Assembly: GCA_016213125.1 (NCBI GenBank)
Contig: JACRBR010000097.1
Span: forward strand, 1-5,435
DNA: 5,435 nucleotides
Direction: 5' to 3'
Source: Chloroflexota bacterium
GTDB lineage: Bacteria; Chloroflexota; Dehalococcoidia; DSTF01; JACRBR01
A model generated the notes under the pieces. The model worked only from the letters and a program-made list of their open reading frames with translations. It searched no databases and was not told the DNA's origin. A program made the position numbers and the translations under genes. The number at the start of each line of letters is the position of its first letter. The stretch's first letter is position 1. Shown in pieces: positions 1-5,167 of the stretch.

Positions 1-1
1 G

Positions 2-724
2 GGCGAGGCCCGCCTCCGCGAGCGCCTCTATCTTGTCGAGCGCGGCTTCACGCGACTCCATGAGCTTCTCGTCGCGCAGGGCGGCTACAGCGAGGCCAAG
101 GCGGCCGCCGGAGATGCGGGCCAGCTCGGCGGCCTCGTCTGCCTCAGCGTCCCAGCGAGTGCGGAGGACGCGCTCGATGAGCTCGCGCGGCTGCCCGGCG
201 AAGGGAACCCGGCGGGCGCGGGAGCGGATGGTGTCGAGCAGGAGGTCCTCGTGGTCCGTAACGAGGACGAACACCACGTTCGGGGGCGGCTCTTCGAGGG
301 TCTTCAGGAGGGCGGCCACGGAAGCAATGTTCATGGAATCGGCCGGCTCAATGACCACGACGCGGTACCGGCCCTCGTACGGCGCGCGGCTGATGACCTG
401 CTCGATGCGGCGGATCTGGCAGATGCGGATGTCGCGCGAGTTGTCCTTCGCGTGATCGTGGCCCTGTTCGTTGCACATCGACGTAACGCCGATGAACTCC
501 ACGTCGGGATGGGAGGCGGAGGCGATTTTCTCGCAGGAGCGGCATTCGCCACAGGGAGCGTCCGCGGCGTCGCAGTTGAGGAGCTGGGCGAACTGCAGGG
601 CCGTCAGCGACTTGCCAACGCGCGCGGGCCCGGCGAAGAGGTAGGCGTGGGCGACGCGGCCGTTCTTCACGGCAGCGGTGAGGATCTTGACAGCGTGCTC
701 CTGACCGGCGACGGTCCAGGCCAT
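2..724 (-). CDS. holB: DNA polymerase III subunit delta' (clamp loader), C-terminus beyond the window
   Basis: Clamp-loader AAA+ subunit that helps load the beta sliding clamp at primer-template junctions in the cytoplasm. 241 codons are visible and the frame stays open to the left edge; family members are usually about 310-350 residues, so the collar domain is missing. Visible: a GQEHAV start typical of the family, AHAYLFAGP leading into an intact P-loop GPARVGKS (32-39), four zinc-type cysteines at 51, 58, 61 and 64, a Walker B-like strand VVVIEPADSM (122-131), and the signature LLKTLEEPP (139-147). The position of the SRC arginine-finger motif reads SRA (168-170), so the cysteine is absent. 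DnaX is the nearest alternative, but the short N-terminus and the degenerate Walker B favour delta'. ATG at 724 lies 2 bp after the stop of the upstream phosphoesterase, with AGGA (733-736) 8 nt before it inside that gene, suggesting translational coupling. Confidence 0.9.
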   Translation of the reverse strand, partial: MAWTVAGQEHAVKILTAAVKNGRVAHAYLFAGPARVGKSLTALQFAQLLNCDAADAPCGECRSCEKIASASHPDVEFIGVTSMCNEQGHDHAKDNSRDIRICQIRRIEQVISRAPYEGRYRVVVIEPADSMNIASVAALLKTLEEPPPNVVFVLVTDHEDLLLDTIRSRARRVPFAGQPRELIERVLRTRWDAEADEAAELARISGGRLGLAVAALRDEKLMESREAALDKIEALAEAGLA

Positions 725-726
725 GA

Positions 727-1497
727 TCAGTGTCCTATCGCGAGGCGCTCCGCCAGCCATGTGTTGAGGCCGGCATCGACGATCTTCTTCTGCGCCGCCG
801 GGATGTCGTACTCGACGCGGTACCAGGTGGCGGTGGCTGCGTCCTGATCGTACAGGATGTAGCCGGCTCGGGGGTCGCCGTCACGCGGCTGGCCGGTGCT
901 GCCCGAGTTGAGGATCAGGCGGCGATCGCCGAACACGGCGCGCGAGGCATTCGCCGCGGGCACGAAGCGCGGCCCACCCGGGTCCTCGACGACGTGGAAC
1001 TGCTGGTGAGAGTGGCCGACGAAGCTGTAGGGCGTCGTCTGGAGCGCGAAGTGGGCCTCGGCGGCCTCTTCATCGAGCAGGTACTCCCACTCGGGCGCGC
1101 GAAGTGAGCCGTGGACGAGGGTGAACGTGCTTTCCGATCGGCCCTGCGCACGGCCCACCTGCCGAACGAGGGGAAGTGACGCGAGCCAGTCGCGCTCTTC
1201 GGGAGCAAGCTGCGTGCCTTGCCAGAGGGCGGCGGTGGCGGCGATAGGGTTGAAGTCCTCGACGTCCATCTTGCCGCAGGCGACGAGATCGTGGTTTCCG
1301 GCGACGCAGACGGCATCGATCTGGCGTACGCGTGCGATGACGGCCGCGGGGTCGGCGCCGTAGCCGACGATGTCGCCCGTGCACCAGACCGCGTCGATAC
1401 GGCCGCGAGATTCGCGGGCCAGGGTCTGGGCGTGGCCCAGGACGGCGTCGAGGGCTTCGATGTTGCTGTGGAGGTCGGAGATGATGACGACGGACAT
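727..1497 (-). CDS. Calcineurin-like metallophosphoesterase, YfcE/MJ0936-type family
   Basis: 256-residue soluble protein with every metal-binding motif of the metallophosphoesterase fold in order: DLH (8-10), GDIVGYG (41-47), GNHD (67-70), VHGS (128-131) and GHSH (161-164). The later NSGSTGQPRDGDPRAGY (197-213) is typical of small bacterial and archaeal phosphodiesterases of this class. It probably hydrolyses phosphodiester or phosphomonoester bonds using two divalent metals; the substrate cannot be read from sequence. No signal peptide or membrane segment is seen. The start at 1497 is chosen because MSVVIISDLHSN begins directly with the first beta strand. An in-frame ATG at 1533 would add 12 residues, and neither start has a clear Shine-Dalgarno. 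It is the first gene of a unit with holB, 2 bp apart, and is divergent from thiL. A role linked to replication is not implied by the pairing alone. Confidence 0.9.
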   Translation of the reverse strand: MSVVIISDLHSNIEALDAVLGHAQTLARESRGRIDAVWCTGDIVGYGADPAAVIARVRQIDAVCVAGNHDLVACGKMDVEDFNPIAATAALWQGTQLAPEERDWLASLPLVRQVGRAQGRSESTFTLVHGSLRAPEWEYLLDEEAAEAHFALQTTPYSFVGHSHQQFHVVEDPGGPRFVPAANASRAVFGDRRLILNSGSTGQPRDGDPRAGYILYDQDAATATWYRVEYDIPAAQKKIVDAGLNTWLAERLAIGH

Positions 1498-1547
1498 TGC
1501 CCGACATGGTAGACGACGGGCCAGGAACCACATGTCACAGGTGTTCG

Positions 1548-1569
1548 CAGATGGGCTTGAGCCCGTCTG
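1548..1569. repeat. Short inverted repeat in the divergent spacer
   Basis: Arms 1548-1557 and 1560-1569 form a 10-bp stem (nine Watson-Crick pairs and one G-T) around a TG centre, with core GGGCTTGAGCCC. It lies about 50 bp upstream of the phosphoesterase start. The GGGCT...AGCCC core resembles the hairpin at 3383-3403, so it may be a diverged member of the same dispersed hairpin class. An operator is the alternative. Function unknown. Confidence 0.5.
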
Positions 1570-1596
1570 CTGGAGATGATGGCGCTCGTAGCGGCA

Positions 1597-1648
1597 CCTC
1601 ACCCCCTGCCCCCTCTCCACGACGTGGAGAGGGGGAGCTGCGGCGAGG
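1597..1648. repeat. Long palindrome, REP/MITE-like, between divergent genes
   Basis: A perfect 13-bp inverted repeat (arms 1609-1621 and 1623-1635, one central base) is flanked by weaker complementary outer arms, CCTC at 1597-1600 facing GAGG at 1645-1648. The pyrimidine arm (C5 TCTCC) facing a purine arm is the layout of dispersed intergenic palindromes I recall from several GC-rich phyla, including Chloroflexota. It lies between two divergent starts with no T-run, so it is not placed as a terminator. It could affect transcript ends or DNA structure upstream of thiL. Confidence 0.7.
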
Positions 1649-1701
1649 AGGGCGCGAAGAGTCCGGGGGCAGAATGTTGAAGAGGCGGTTAACCTGACGG
1701 C

Positions 1702-2706
1702 ATGGATGTGCGTGAACTGGGCGAGTTTGGGTTGATTGCGCGGCTGGCGTCGGGGCTGGGGGCCGCCTCGGACTCGCGGCTGGTGATGGGGATAGGGGAT
1801 GACGCGGCGGTGTGGCGGACGGGGGCGGGGGCATACGCGATCGCGACGACGGACACGATGGTGGCCGGGGTGCACTTCCTGCCGGCAAAGGTGGCGTGGC
1901 GGGACGTGGGGTGGAAGGCGCTGGCGGTGAACGTGAGTGACATCTCGGCGATGGGGGGCACACCGACGTTCGCGCTGGTGACACTGTGTCTGCCCCCGGA
2001 GACGGCTGTGGAGGACGTGGACGCGCTGTACGCCGGACTGCGGGAGTGCGCGGAGGCGTACGGCGTGACGATCGCGGGCGGGGACATCGTGTCGGCACCG
2101 GTGTTATCGGTGACGGTGGCGCTGATGGGGGAGGCGACGGTGTCGGAGGCGGGGGAGCCGCTACTGTTACGGCGGGACGCGGCGCGGATGGGGGACGCGA
2201 TCGCGGTGACGGGCCCGCTGGGCGGGTCGGCAGGCGGGCTGCGGGCGCTGGTGGAGGGGACGAGTGCGCAGCATGCAGATCTGGTAGCCGCGCATATGCG
2301 GCCGCGCGCGCGCGTCGAAACAGGGAACGTGGCGGTGCGCTCAGGAGTGCGTTGCGGGATGGACATCAGCGATGGGCTGGTGCAAGACCTGGGGCGTGTG
2401 TGCGAGGCGAGCGGCGTGGGGGCGGAGATCCGCATGGATGACGTGCCGCTGTTCGCGGGGTTGGGGGAGGCATTCGGCGATGATGCCGCGCGTAAGCTGG
2501 CGCTGACGGGCGGAGAGGACTACGAACTGCTGCTGATAGCGCCGGACGACGTGCTGCGTGCGAGCGGACTGCCGCTGCACTACATAGGACGAATCACGGG
2601 TGACGGCGAGCAGCGCGTGCGCGTGCTGAATGCTGCGGGGAACGAGATAGCGATCGGGACGCCCGGGTGGGACCACCTGCGGCCGCACGCGGAGCCGCGT
2701 TCGTGA
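1702..2706 (+). CDS. thiL: Thiamine-monophosphate kinase
   Basis: Catalyses ATP-dependent phosphorylation of thiamine monophosphate to thiamine diphosphate, the last step of the cofactor's synthesis. Its 334 residues match the family length. Motifs appear in order: RELGEFGLI (4-12), GIGDDAAV (30-37), TTDTMVAGVHF (49-59), NVSDISAMGG (77-86), IAGGDIV (124-130), VTGPLGGSAGGL (169-180), MDISDGL (220-226), GGEDYELL (270-277) and PGWDHL near the end. The aspartate-rich segments are the Mg-ATP and substrate sites. The ATG is supported by the family-typical N-terminus, but no Shine-Dalgarno lies close upstream. TAACCT at 1690-1695 sits about 7 bp before the ATG, so a leaderless transcript is possible but weakly supported. 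I see no TPP riboswitch core upstream. Its stop overlaps the tsaE start. Third codon positions are dominated by G. Confidence 0.96.
   Translation: MDVRELGEFGLIARLASGLGAASDSRLVMGIGDDAAVWRTGAGAYAIATTDTMVAGVHFLPAKVAWRDVGWKALAVNVSDISAMGGTPTFALVTLCLPPETAVEDVDALYAGLRECAEAYGVTIAGGDIVSAPVLSVTVALMGEATVSEAGEPLLLRRDAARMGDAIAVTGPLGGSAGGLRALVEGTSAQHADLVAAHMRPRARVETGNVAVRSGVRCGMDISDGLVQDLGRVCEASGVGAEIRMDDVPLFAGLGEAFGDDAARKLALTGGEDYELLLIAPDDVLRASGLPLHYIGRITGDGEQRVRVLNAAGNEIAIGTPGWDHLRPHAEPRS
2691..2694 (+). promoter_or_regulatory. Shine-Dalgarno GGAG that sets the tsaE start
   Basis: GGAG inside the 3' end of thiL lies 8 nt before the GTG at 2703. This spacing favours the GTG overlapping the thiL stop (GTGA) over an in-frame TTG further upstream at 2667, which would add 12 low-complexity residues. 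Confidence 0.6.
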
Positions 2707-3182
2707 CGGCGGTGGAGCTGCATTCGGCGACGCCCTCGCAGACCAGGCGGATCGGGGAGCGCATCGGGCTGATGCTGGGGGCGGGGGACGTCGTGTTGCT
2801 TTCGGGCGAGCTGGGGGCCGGGAAGACGGTTCTGGCGCAGGGGATCGCGAAGGGGCTGGGCGTGACGGACCCGGTGAAGTCGTCGTCGTTCGTGATCGTG
2901 AACGAGTACGACGGGGCGTCGCTGCGGCTGTACCACGCGGACCTGTACCGGCTGGAGGATCCAGCGCAGGTGGCGGAACTGGCGTTGGATGAGCTGGCGG
3001 CGGGCGGTGTGCTGGTGGTGGAGTGGCCGGAGCAGGCGGGGGGCGAACTGCCGGAGGAGCACTTGATAGTGCGGCTTTCGTACGAGGGTGCGAAGGGGCG
3101 GCGGATCGTGGTGGAGGGGGTGGGGGAGCGGTACTTGGGCATTGTGCGGCGGCTGCGTGGTCGGGAGCGCGCCGTGCATTGA
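2703..3182 (+). CDS. tsaE: tRNA threonylcarbamoyladenosine biosynthesis ATPase TsaE
   Basis: Small ATPase that works with TsaB and TsaD to install N6-threonylcarbamoyl on A37 of ANN-decoding tRNAs. 159 residues from the GTG start, which is normal for the family. Visible: P-loop GELGAGKT (35-42), a switch-like segment SSSFVIVNEY (60-69), YHADLYRL (77-84) and VVEWPE (105-110), all diagnostic. The usual SPTF turn reads SSSF here, a small deviation. The GTG overlaps the thiL stop by 4 bp (GTGA), implying coupled translation. In Bacillus subtilis thiL-tsaE is followed by tsaB, rimI and tsaD; here a repeat-rich spacer and an inverted rsfS follow, so the partners must lie elsewhere. The last residues (RRLRGRERAVH) are basic and not conserved. 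Confidence 0.95.
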   Translation: MTAVELHSATPSQTRRIGERIGLMLGAGDVVLLSGELGAGKTVLAQGIAKGLGVTDPVKSSSFVIVNEYDGASLRLYHADLYRLEDPAQVAELALDELAAGGVLVVEWPEQAGGELPEEHLIVRLSYEGAKGRRIVVEGVGERYLGIVRRLRGRERAVH

Positions 3183-3250
3183 CCTGGACCGGGGTGCCTT
3201 CAGCGCGACTCGGCACCTGCTGCGCGGAGAGCGGGCTGATGCGATACCAC

Positions 3251-3299
3251 CACAAGATGCTTCCCTGGCGGGGCGGCGTCGCCTCGCTCAGCATGACAG
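3251..3299. repeat. Dispersed-repeat-like element in the convergent spacer
   Basis: The segment runs from CACAAGATGCTT to CTCAGCATGACAG, with ATGCT (3257-3261) and AGCAT (3290-3294) as inverted ends around a GC-rich middle. It resembles, from memory, a widely scattered intergenic repeat whose other strand begins TGTCATGCTGAGC. Membership is inferred from appearance only. It lies 68 bp past the tsaE stop in the tsaE/rsfS convergent gap and encodes nothing recognisable. Confidence 0.5.
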
Positions 3300-3303
3300 G
3301 CCG

Positions 3304-3349
3304 AAACTCGCGCATTGAACTCGAGCGGGTGCTTCCAGCAGGCGAGTTT
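3304..3349. repeat. Interrupted inverted repeat
   Basis: AAACTCGC at 3304-3311 and its exact complement GCGAGTTT at 3342-3349 flank a 30-nt interior that holds a smaller TGCT-TCC-AGCA hairpin. The arrangement could fold as a branched stem at the 3' end of either convergent transcript. No other signal attaches to it. Confidence 0.4.
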
Positions 3350-3382
3350 GCGCGAAGATCCGCGCTCCAGCGAACCAACATC

Positions 3383-3403
3383 GCGCGGGCTGAAAGCCCG
3401 CGC
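3383..3403. repeat. GC-rich hairpin (GCGCGGGCT-GAA-AGCCCGCGC) between convergent genes
   Basis: Perfect 9-bp arms with a 3-nt GAA loop, 38 bp beyond the rsfS stop and 200 bp beyond the tsaE stop. There is no T-run on either side, so it is not a textbook intrinsic terminator, although such a stem may still end or protect convergent transcripts. The same GCGCGGGC...GCCCGCGCT arms recur at 5135-5157 in the other convergent spacer, suggesting a dispersed hairpin family. Confidence 0.65.
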
Positions 3404-3440
3404 TGCGAGGCCGGGTAGACTCAGCGCTTGGTCGGCGTCG

Positions 3441-3785
3441 TTACTGAATGTGGACGACGGAGACGCCCTTGGCCCAGAGGGACTCGAGGTTGTAGTAGTC
3501 GCGCTCTTCGGGGGCGAAGAGGTGGACGATGGCGTCGCCGAAGTCGATGAGGACCCAGCCGGAGCCGGGGGCGCCCTCGACGCGGCGGGGCTTGACGCCG
3601 TCGTCGCGGAGGTCGCGGTCCAGGGAGTCGACGAGGGCGGTCATCTGGCGGGGGTTGTTGGCGGTGGCGATGACGAAGTAGTCGGTGAAGGTGGAGACCT
3701 TGCCGATATCCATGAGGACGATGTCCACGGCCTGGCGGTCGGAGAGGAGGTCGGCGATCTTCTCGGCGAGTTCGAGTGGCTGCGT
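3441..3785 (-). CDS. rsfS: Ribosomal silencing factor RsfS (Iojap family); start codon unresolved
   Basis: Binds ribosomal protein uL14 on the large subunit and blocks subunit joining when nutrients are short. The domain is complete: LELAEKIADLL, then TDYFVIATANN, and near the end GSGWVLIDFGDAIVHLF and YYNLESLW, all conserved. The family start is expected just before LELAEK, but the only codon there resembling a start is ACG at 3785 (ATG by one transition), 7 nt after GGAG at 3793-3796 and downstream of a TATACT box. From it the protein is 114 residues, normal for the family. No in-frame ATG, GTG or TTG lies nearby: the first TTG codons, at 3863 and 3956, fall in the upstream repeat array and would add 26 or 57 non-conserved residues. 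Either an ACG start, a sequence error or a TTG start is possible. The gene stands alone, without its frequent partner nadD. Confidence 0.92.
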   Translation of the reverse strand, partial: TQPLELAEKIADLLSDRQAVDIVLMDIGKVSTFTDYFVIATANNPRQMTALVDSLDRDLRDDGVKPRRVEGAPGSGWVLIDFGDAIVHLFAPEERDYYNLESLWAKGVSVVHIQ

Positions 3786-3792
3786 AGGCGGG

Positions 3793-3796
3793 CTCC
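3793..3796 (-). promoter_or_regulatory. Candidate Shine-Dalgarno for rsfS
   Basis: GGAG on the minus strand, 7 nt before the ACG codon at 3785. An AAGGA at 3799-3803 lies 13 nt before it. The spacing is good for translation starting at 3785 and useless for the TTG codons upstream of it, so it is the main sequence argument for the short RsfS. Confidence 0.5.
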
Positions 3797-3818
3797 GTTC
3801 CTTCTCGGTTAGGAGTGG

Positions 3819-3847
3819 AGTATAGCGGGGTTGGTAGGCTGTTAGAA
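3819..3847 (-). promoter_or_regulatory. Candidate sigma-70-type promoter for rsfS
   Basis: On the minus strand TATACT (3824-3819) matches the -10 consensus at five of six positions and is unusual in such GC-rich DNA. A weak TTCTAA lies 17 bp upstream (3847-3842). A transcript would begin near 3812, giving a leader of about 27 nt to the ACG at 3785 and excluding the TTG starts at 3863 and 3956. Read by eye only; the -35 match is poor. Confidence 0.4.
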
Positions 3848-3858
3848 CGCCTGCGGCG

Positions 3859-3958
3859 GGCAAAGGGCAAACGGGCTGAGGCCAGACGGCAAAGAGCAAA
3901 GAGCAAACGGCAAAGGGACTGAGGCCAAACGGCAAAGGGCTAAGGCCAGACGGCAAGG
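3859..3958. repeat. Degenerate purine-rich tandem array upstream of mnmA
   Basis: Irregular copies of a unit of about 21-22 bp built from GGCAAAGGG and CTGAGGCCARAC. The best copies are 3909-3930 (22 bp) and 3931-3951 (21 bp), with the second half also at 3876-3887 and truncated GGCAAAG pieces at 3859 and 3888. The plus strand is A/G-rich. The array ends 3 bp before the mnmA ATG, so its last AAGG may serve as a poor ribosome binding site. Read on the minus strand it stays open in the rsfS frame, giving a false-looking hydrophobic N-terminal extension. Confidence 0.75.
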
Positions 3959-3961
3959 CAC

Positions 3962-5053
3962 ATGAAGAAGCAGCGGGTTGTGGTGGCGATGAGCGGCGGG
4001 GTGGACTCGGCAGTGGCGGCCGGGTTGCTGGCGCGCGCGGTGTACGACGTTGTCGGCATCACGATGCGGCTGTGGACGCTGGAGGACCCGGACGCGCCAG
4101 TGGGGAAGAAGCGCTGCTGCTCGGTGGAAGACACGGACGACGCGCGGGCGGCGGCGGACGCGATCGGCATCCCGCACTACGTGCTGAACATGGAGCGCGA
4201 GTTCCACGATCGCGTCATCGACTACTTCGTGGCCGAATACGGGCGGGGGCGGACGCCGAACCCGTGCCTCGCCTGCAACGAGCACGTGAAGTTCCGGGCG
4301 CTGCTGGACCGGGCGGTGGCGCTGGAGGCTGACTACCTGGCGACGGGGCACTACGCGCGCATCGAGCGCGCGACGGACGGCGCGTGGCGGCTGCTGCGGG
4401 CGCTGGATCCCGAGAAGGACCAGTCGTACGTGCTCTACACGATGGGTCAGGCGGAACTGGCGAAGACGTTGTTCCCGGTGGGGACGTACACGAAGCCGGA
4501 GACCCGCGAGCTGGCGCGCGAGATGCGGCTGCCACTGGCGGAGAAGCCGGACAGCGCAGATATCTGCTTCGTGCCGGACGGGGACTACAAGGCGTTCGTG
4601 CGAAAGCGGCTGGAGCTGGCGCCCGGCGTCATCCGCGACGCGGCATCCGGCGAGGAGATCGGGTCGCACGAGGGGGTGGCGGGATACACGATCGGCCAGC
4701 GGAAGGGGCTGGGGGTGGCGTTAGGGGAGAAGCGGTTCGTGACGGACATCGACCCGGAGCTGAACGTGATCACGATCGGGCCGGAGGAGGACCTGCTGTC
4801 GAGCGCCCTGGTCGCGGAGCAGGTGAACTGGGTGGGCGGGGAGCCTTCGGGACCGGTGCGGGCGTCGGTAAAGATCCGGTACCGGACGGCGGGTGCGCCG
4901 GCGGTGGTGACGCCGCTTGGGGAGCGGCGGGTGCGGGTGGTCTTCGATTTGCCGCAGCGGGCGATCACGCCGGGGCAGGCGGCAGTGTTCTACGACCGGG
5001 AGGCGGTGTTGGGGGGCGGGGCGATCGCGTCGGCGGGGAAGCGGGGCAGTTAG
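3962..5053 (+). CDS. mnmA: tRNA-specific 2-thiouridylase MnmA
   Basis: Adenylates U34 of Lys, Glu and Gln tRNAs and transfers sulfur to give 2-thiouridine in the cytoplasm. 363 residues, full family length. Motifs: PP-loop SGGVDS (11-16), CCSVEDTDDAR (52-62), TPNPCLACNEHVKF (98-111) with the expected catalytic Cys102, ATGHYARI (127-134), KDQSYVLY (152-159), KPDSADICFV (195-204) with the second catalytic Cys202, GYTIGQRKGLGV (241-252), and a C-terminal beta-barrel ending in TPGQAAVFYD (336-345). Both cysteines are present, so it should be active. The start is fixed by MKKQRVVVAMSGGVDS, the usual N-terminus; the only ribosome-binding sequence is AAGG with a tight 3-nt spacing, at the end of the tandem array. 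Divergent from rsfS and apparently monocistronic; the sulfur donor (an IscS or SufS partner) is not in the window. G dominates third codon positions. Confidence 0.96.
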   Translation: MKKQRVVVAMSGGVDSAVAAGLLARAVYDVVGITMRLWTLEDPDAPVGKKRCCSVEDTDDARAAADAIGIPHYVLNMEREFHDRVIDYFVAEYGRGRTPNPCLACNEHVKFRALLDRAVALEADYLATGHYARIERATDGAWRLLRALDPEKDQSYVLYTMGQAELAKTLFPVGTYTKPETRELAREMRLPLAEKPDSADICFVPDGDYKAFVRKRLELAPGVIRDAASGEEIGSHEGVAGYTIGQRKGLGVALGEKRFVTDIDPELNVITIGPEEDLLSSALVAEQVNWVGGEPSGPVRASVKIRYRTAGAPAVVTPLGERRVRVVFDLPQRAITPGQAAVFYDREAVLGGGAIASAGKRGS

Positions 5054-5058
5054 TCTGC

Positions 5059-5106
5059 CGGGCAGCTTGTTAGCGTGCCAGCTTGTTAGCCGGGCAGCTT
5101 GTCAGC
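5059..5106. repeat. Three 16-bp direct tandem repeats after mnmA
   Basis: Units 5059-5074, 5075-5090 and 5091-5106 share CAGCTTGTTAGC at their 3' ends (third copy CAGCTTGTCAGC) with a strict 16-bp period; only the first four bases of each vary, apart from one T-to-C change. They begin 5 bp after the mnmA stop. A short inverted repeat TCAGCA-AC-TGCTGA (5102-5115) overlaps the last unit. There are no spacers, so this is not a CRISPR. The role may be as a protein-binding array or simply a slippage product. Confidence 0.75.
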
Positions 5107-5134
5107 AACTGCTGATCGTGGGCATCGCTGCCTT

Positions 5135-5156
5135 GCGCGGGCGGGGGCGCCCGCGC
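5135..5156. repeat. Strong GC hairpin between convergent mnmA and cofE
   Basis: Perfect 9-bp arms 5135-5143 and 5148-5156 around a GGGG loop, 81 bp after the mnmA stop and 11 bp after the cofE stop. There is no T-run on either strand, so terminator function is only inferred from its position between converging transcripts. The GCGCGGGC and GCCCGCGCT arms match those of the 3383-3403 hairpin. Confidence 0.6.
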
Positions 5157-5167
5157 TCCATCCCTCG

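Noticed and set aside
33..847. Plus-strand open frames opposite holB
   Set aside because: They lie fully antisense to a well-conserved clamp-loader gene and show Arg/Ser/Ala-rich composition without domains.
1609..1635. Palindrome as an intrinsic terminator
   Set aside because: It lies between two divergent gene starts and has no T-run on either side.
1498..1701. TPP riboswitch upstream of thiL
   Set aside because: The conserved CUGAGA-type core and matching helices are not seen; the spacer holds simple palindromes.
1498..1875. N-terminal extension of the phosphoesterase up to 1875
   Set aside because: It would overlap thiL and the divergent spacer, and its residues are non-conserved; the fold begins at the ATG at 1497.
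2341..3381. Long minus-strand open frame of 346 codons opposite thiL and tsaE
   Set aside because: It is antisense to two certain genes, is rich in Pro, Arg, Ser and Ala with low complexity, and has no recognisable motif. Such frames are expected from G-ending codons in GC-rich DNA.
3842..5073. Open frames overlapping mnmA in other frames, including one running to 5073
   Set aside because: Gly/Ala/Arg-rich shadow translations of the mnmA sequence; every conserved MnmA motif is in one continuous frame.
5059..5106. CRISPR-like array
   Set aside because: The units are 16 bp with no spacers and there are no cas genes; they are plain tandem repeats.
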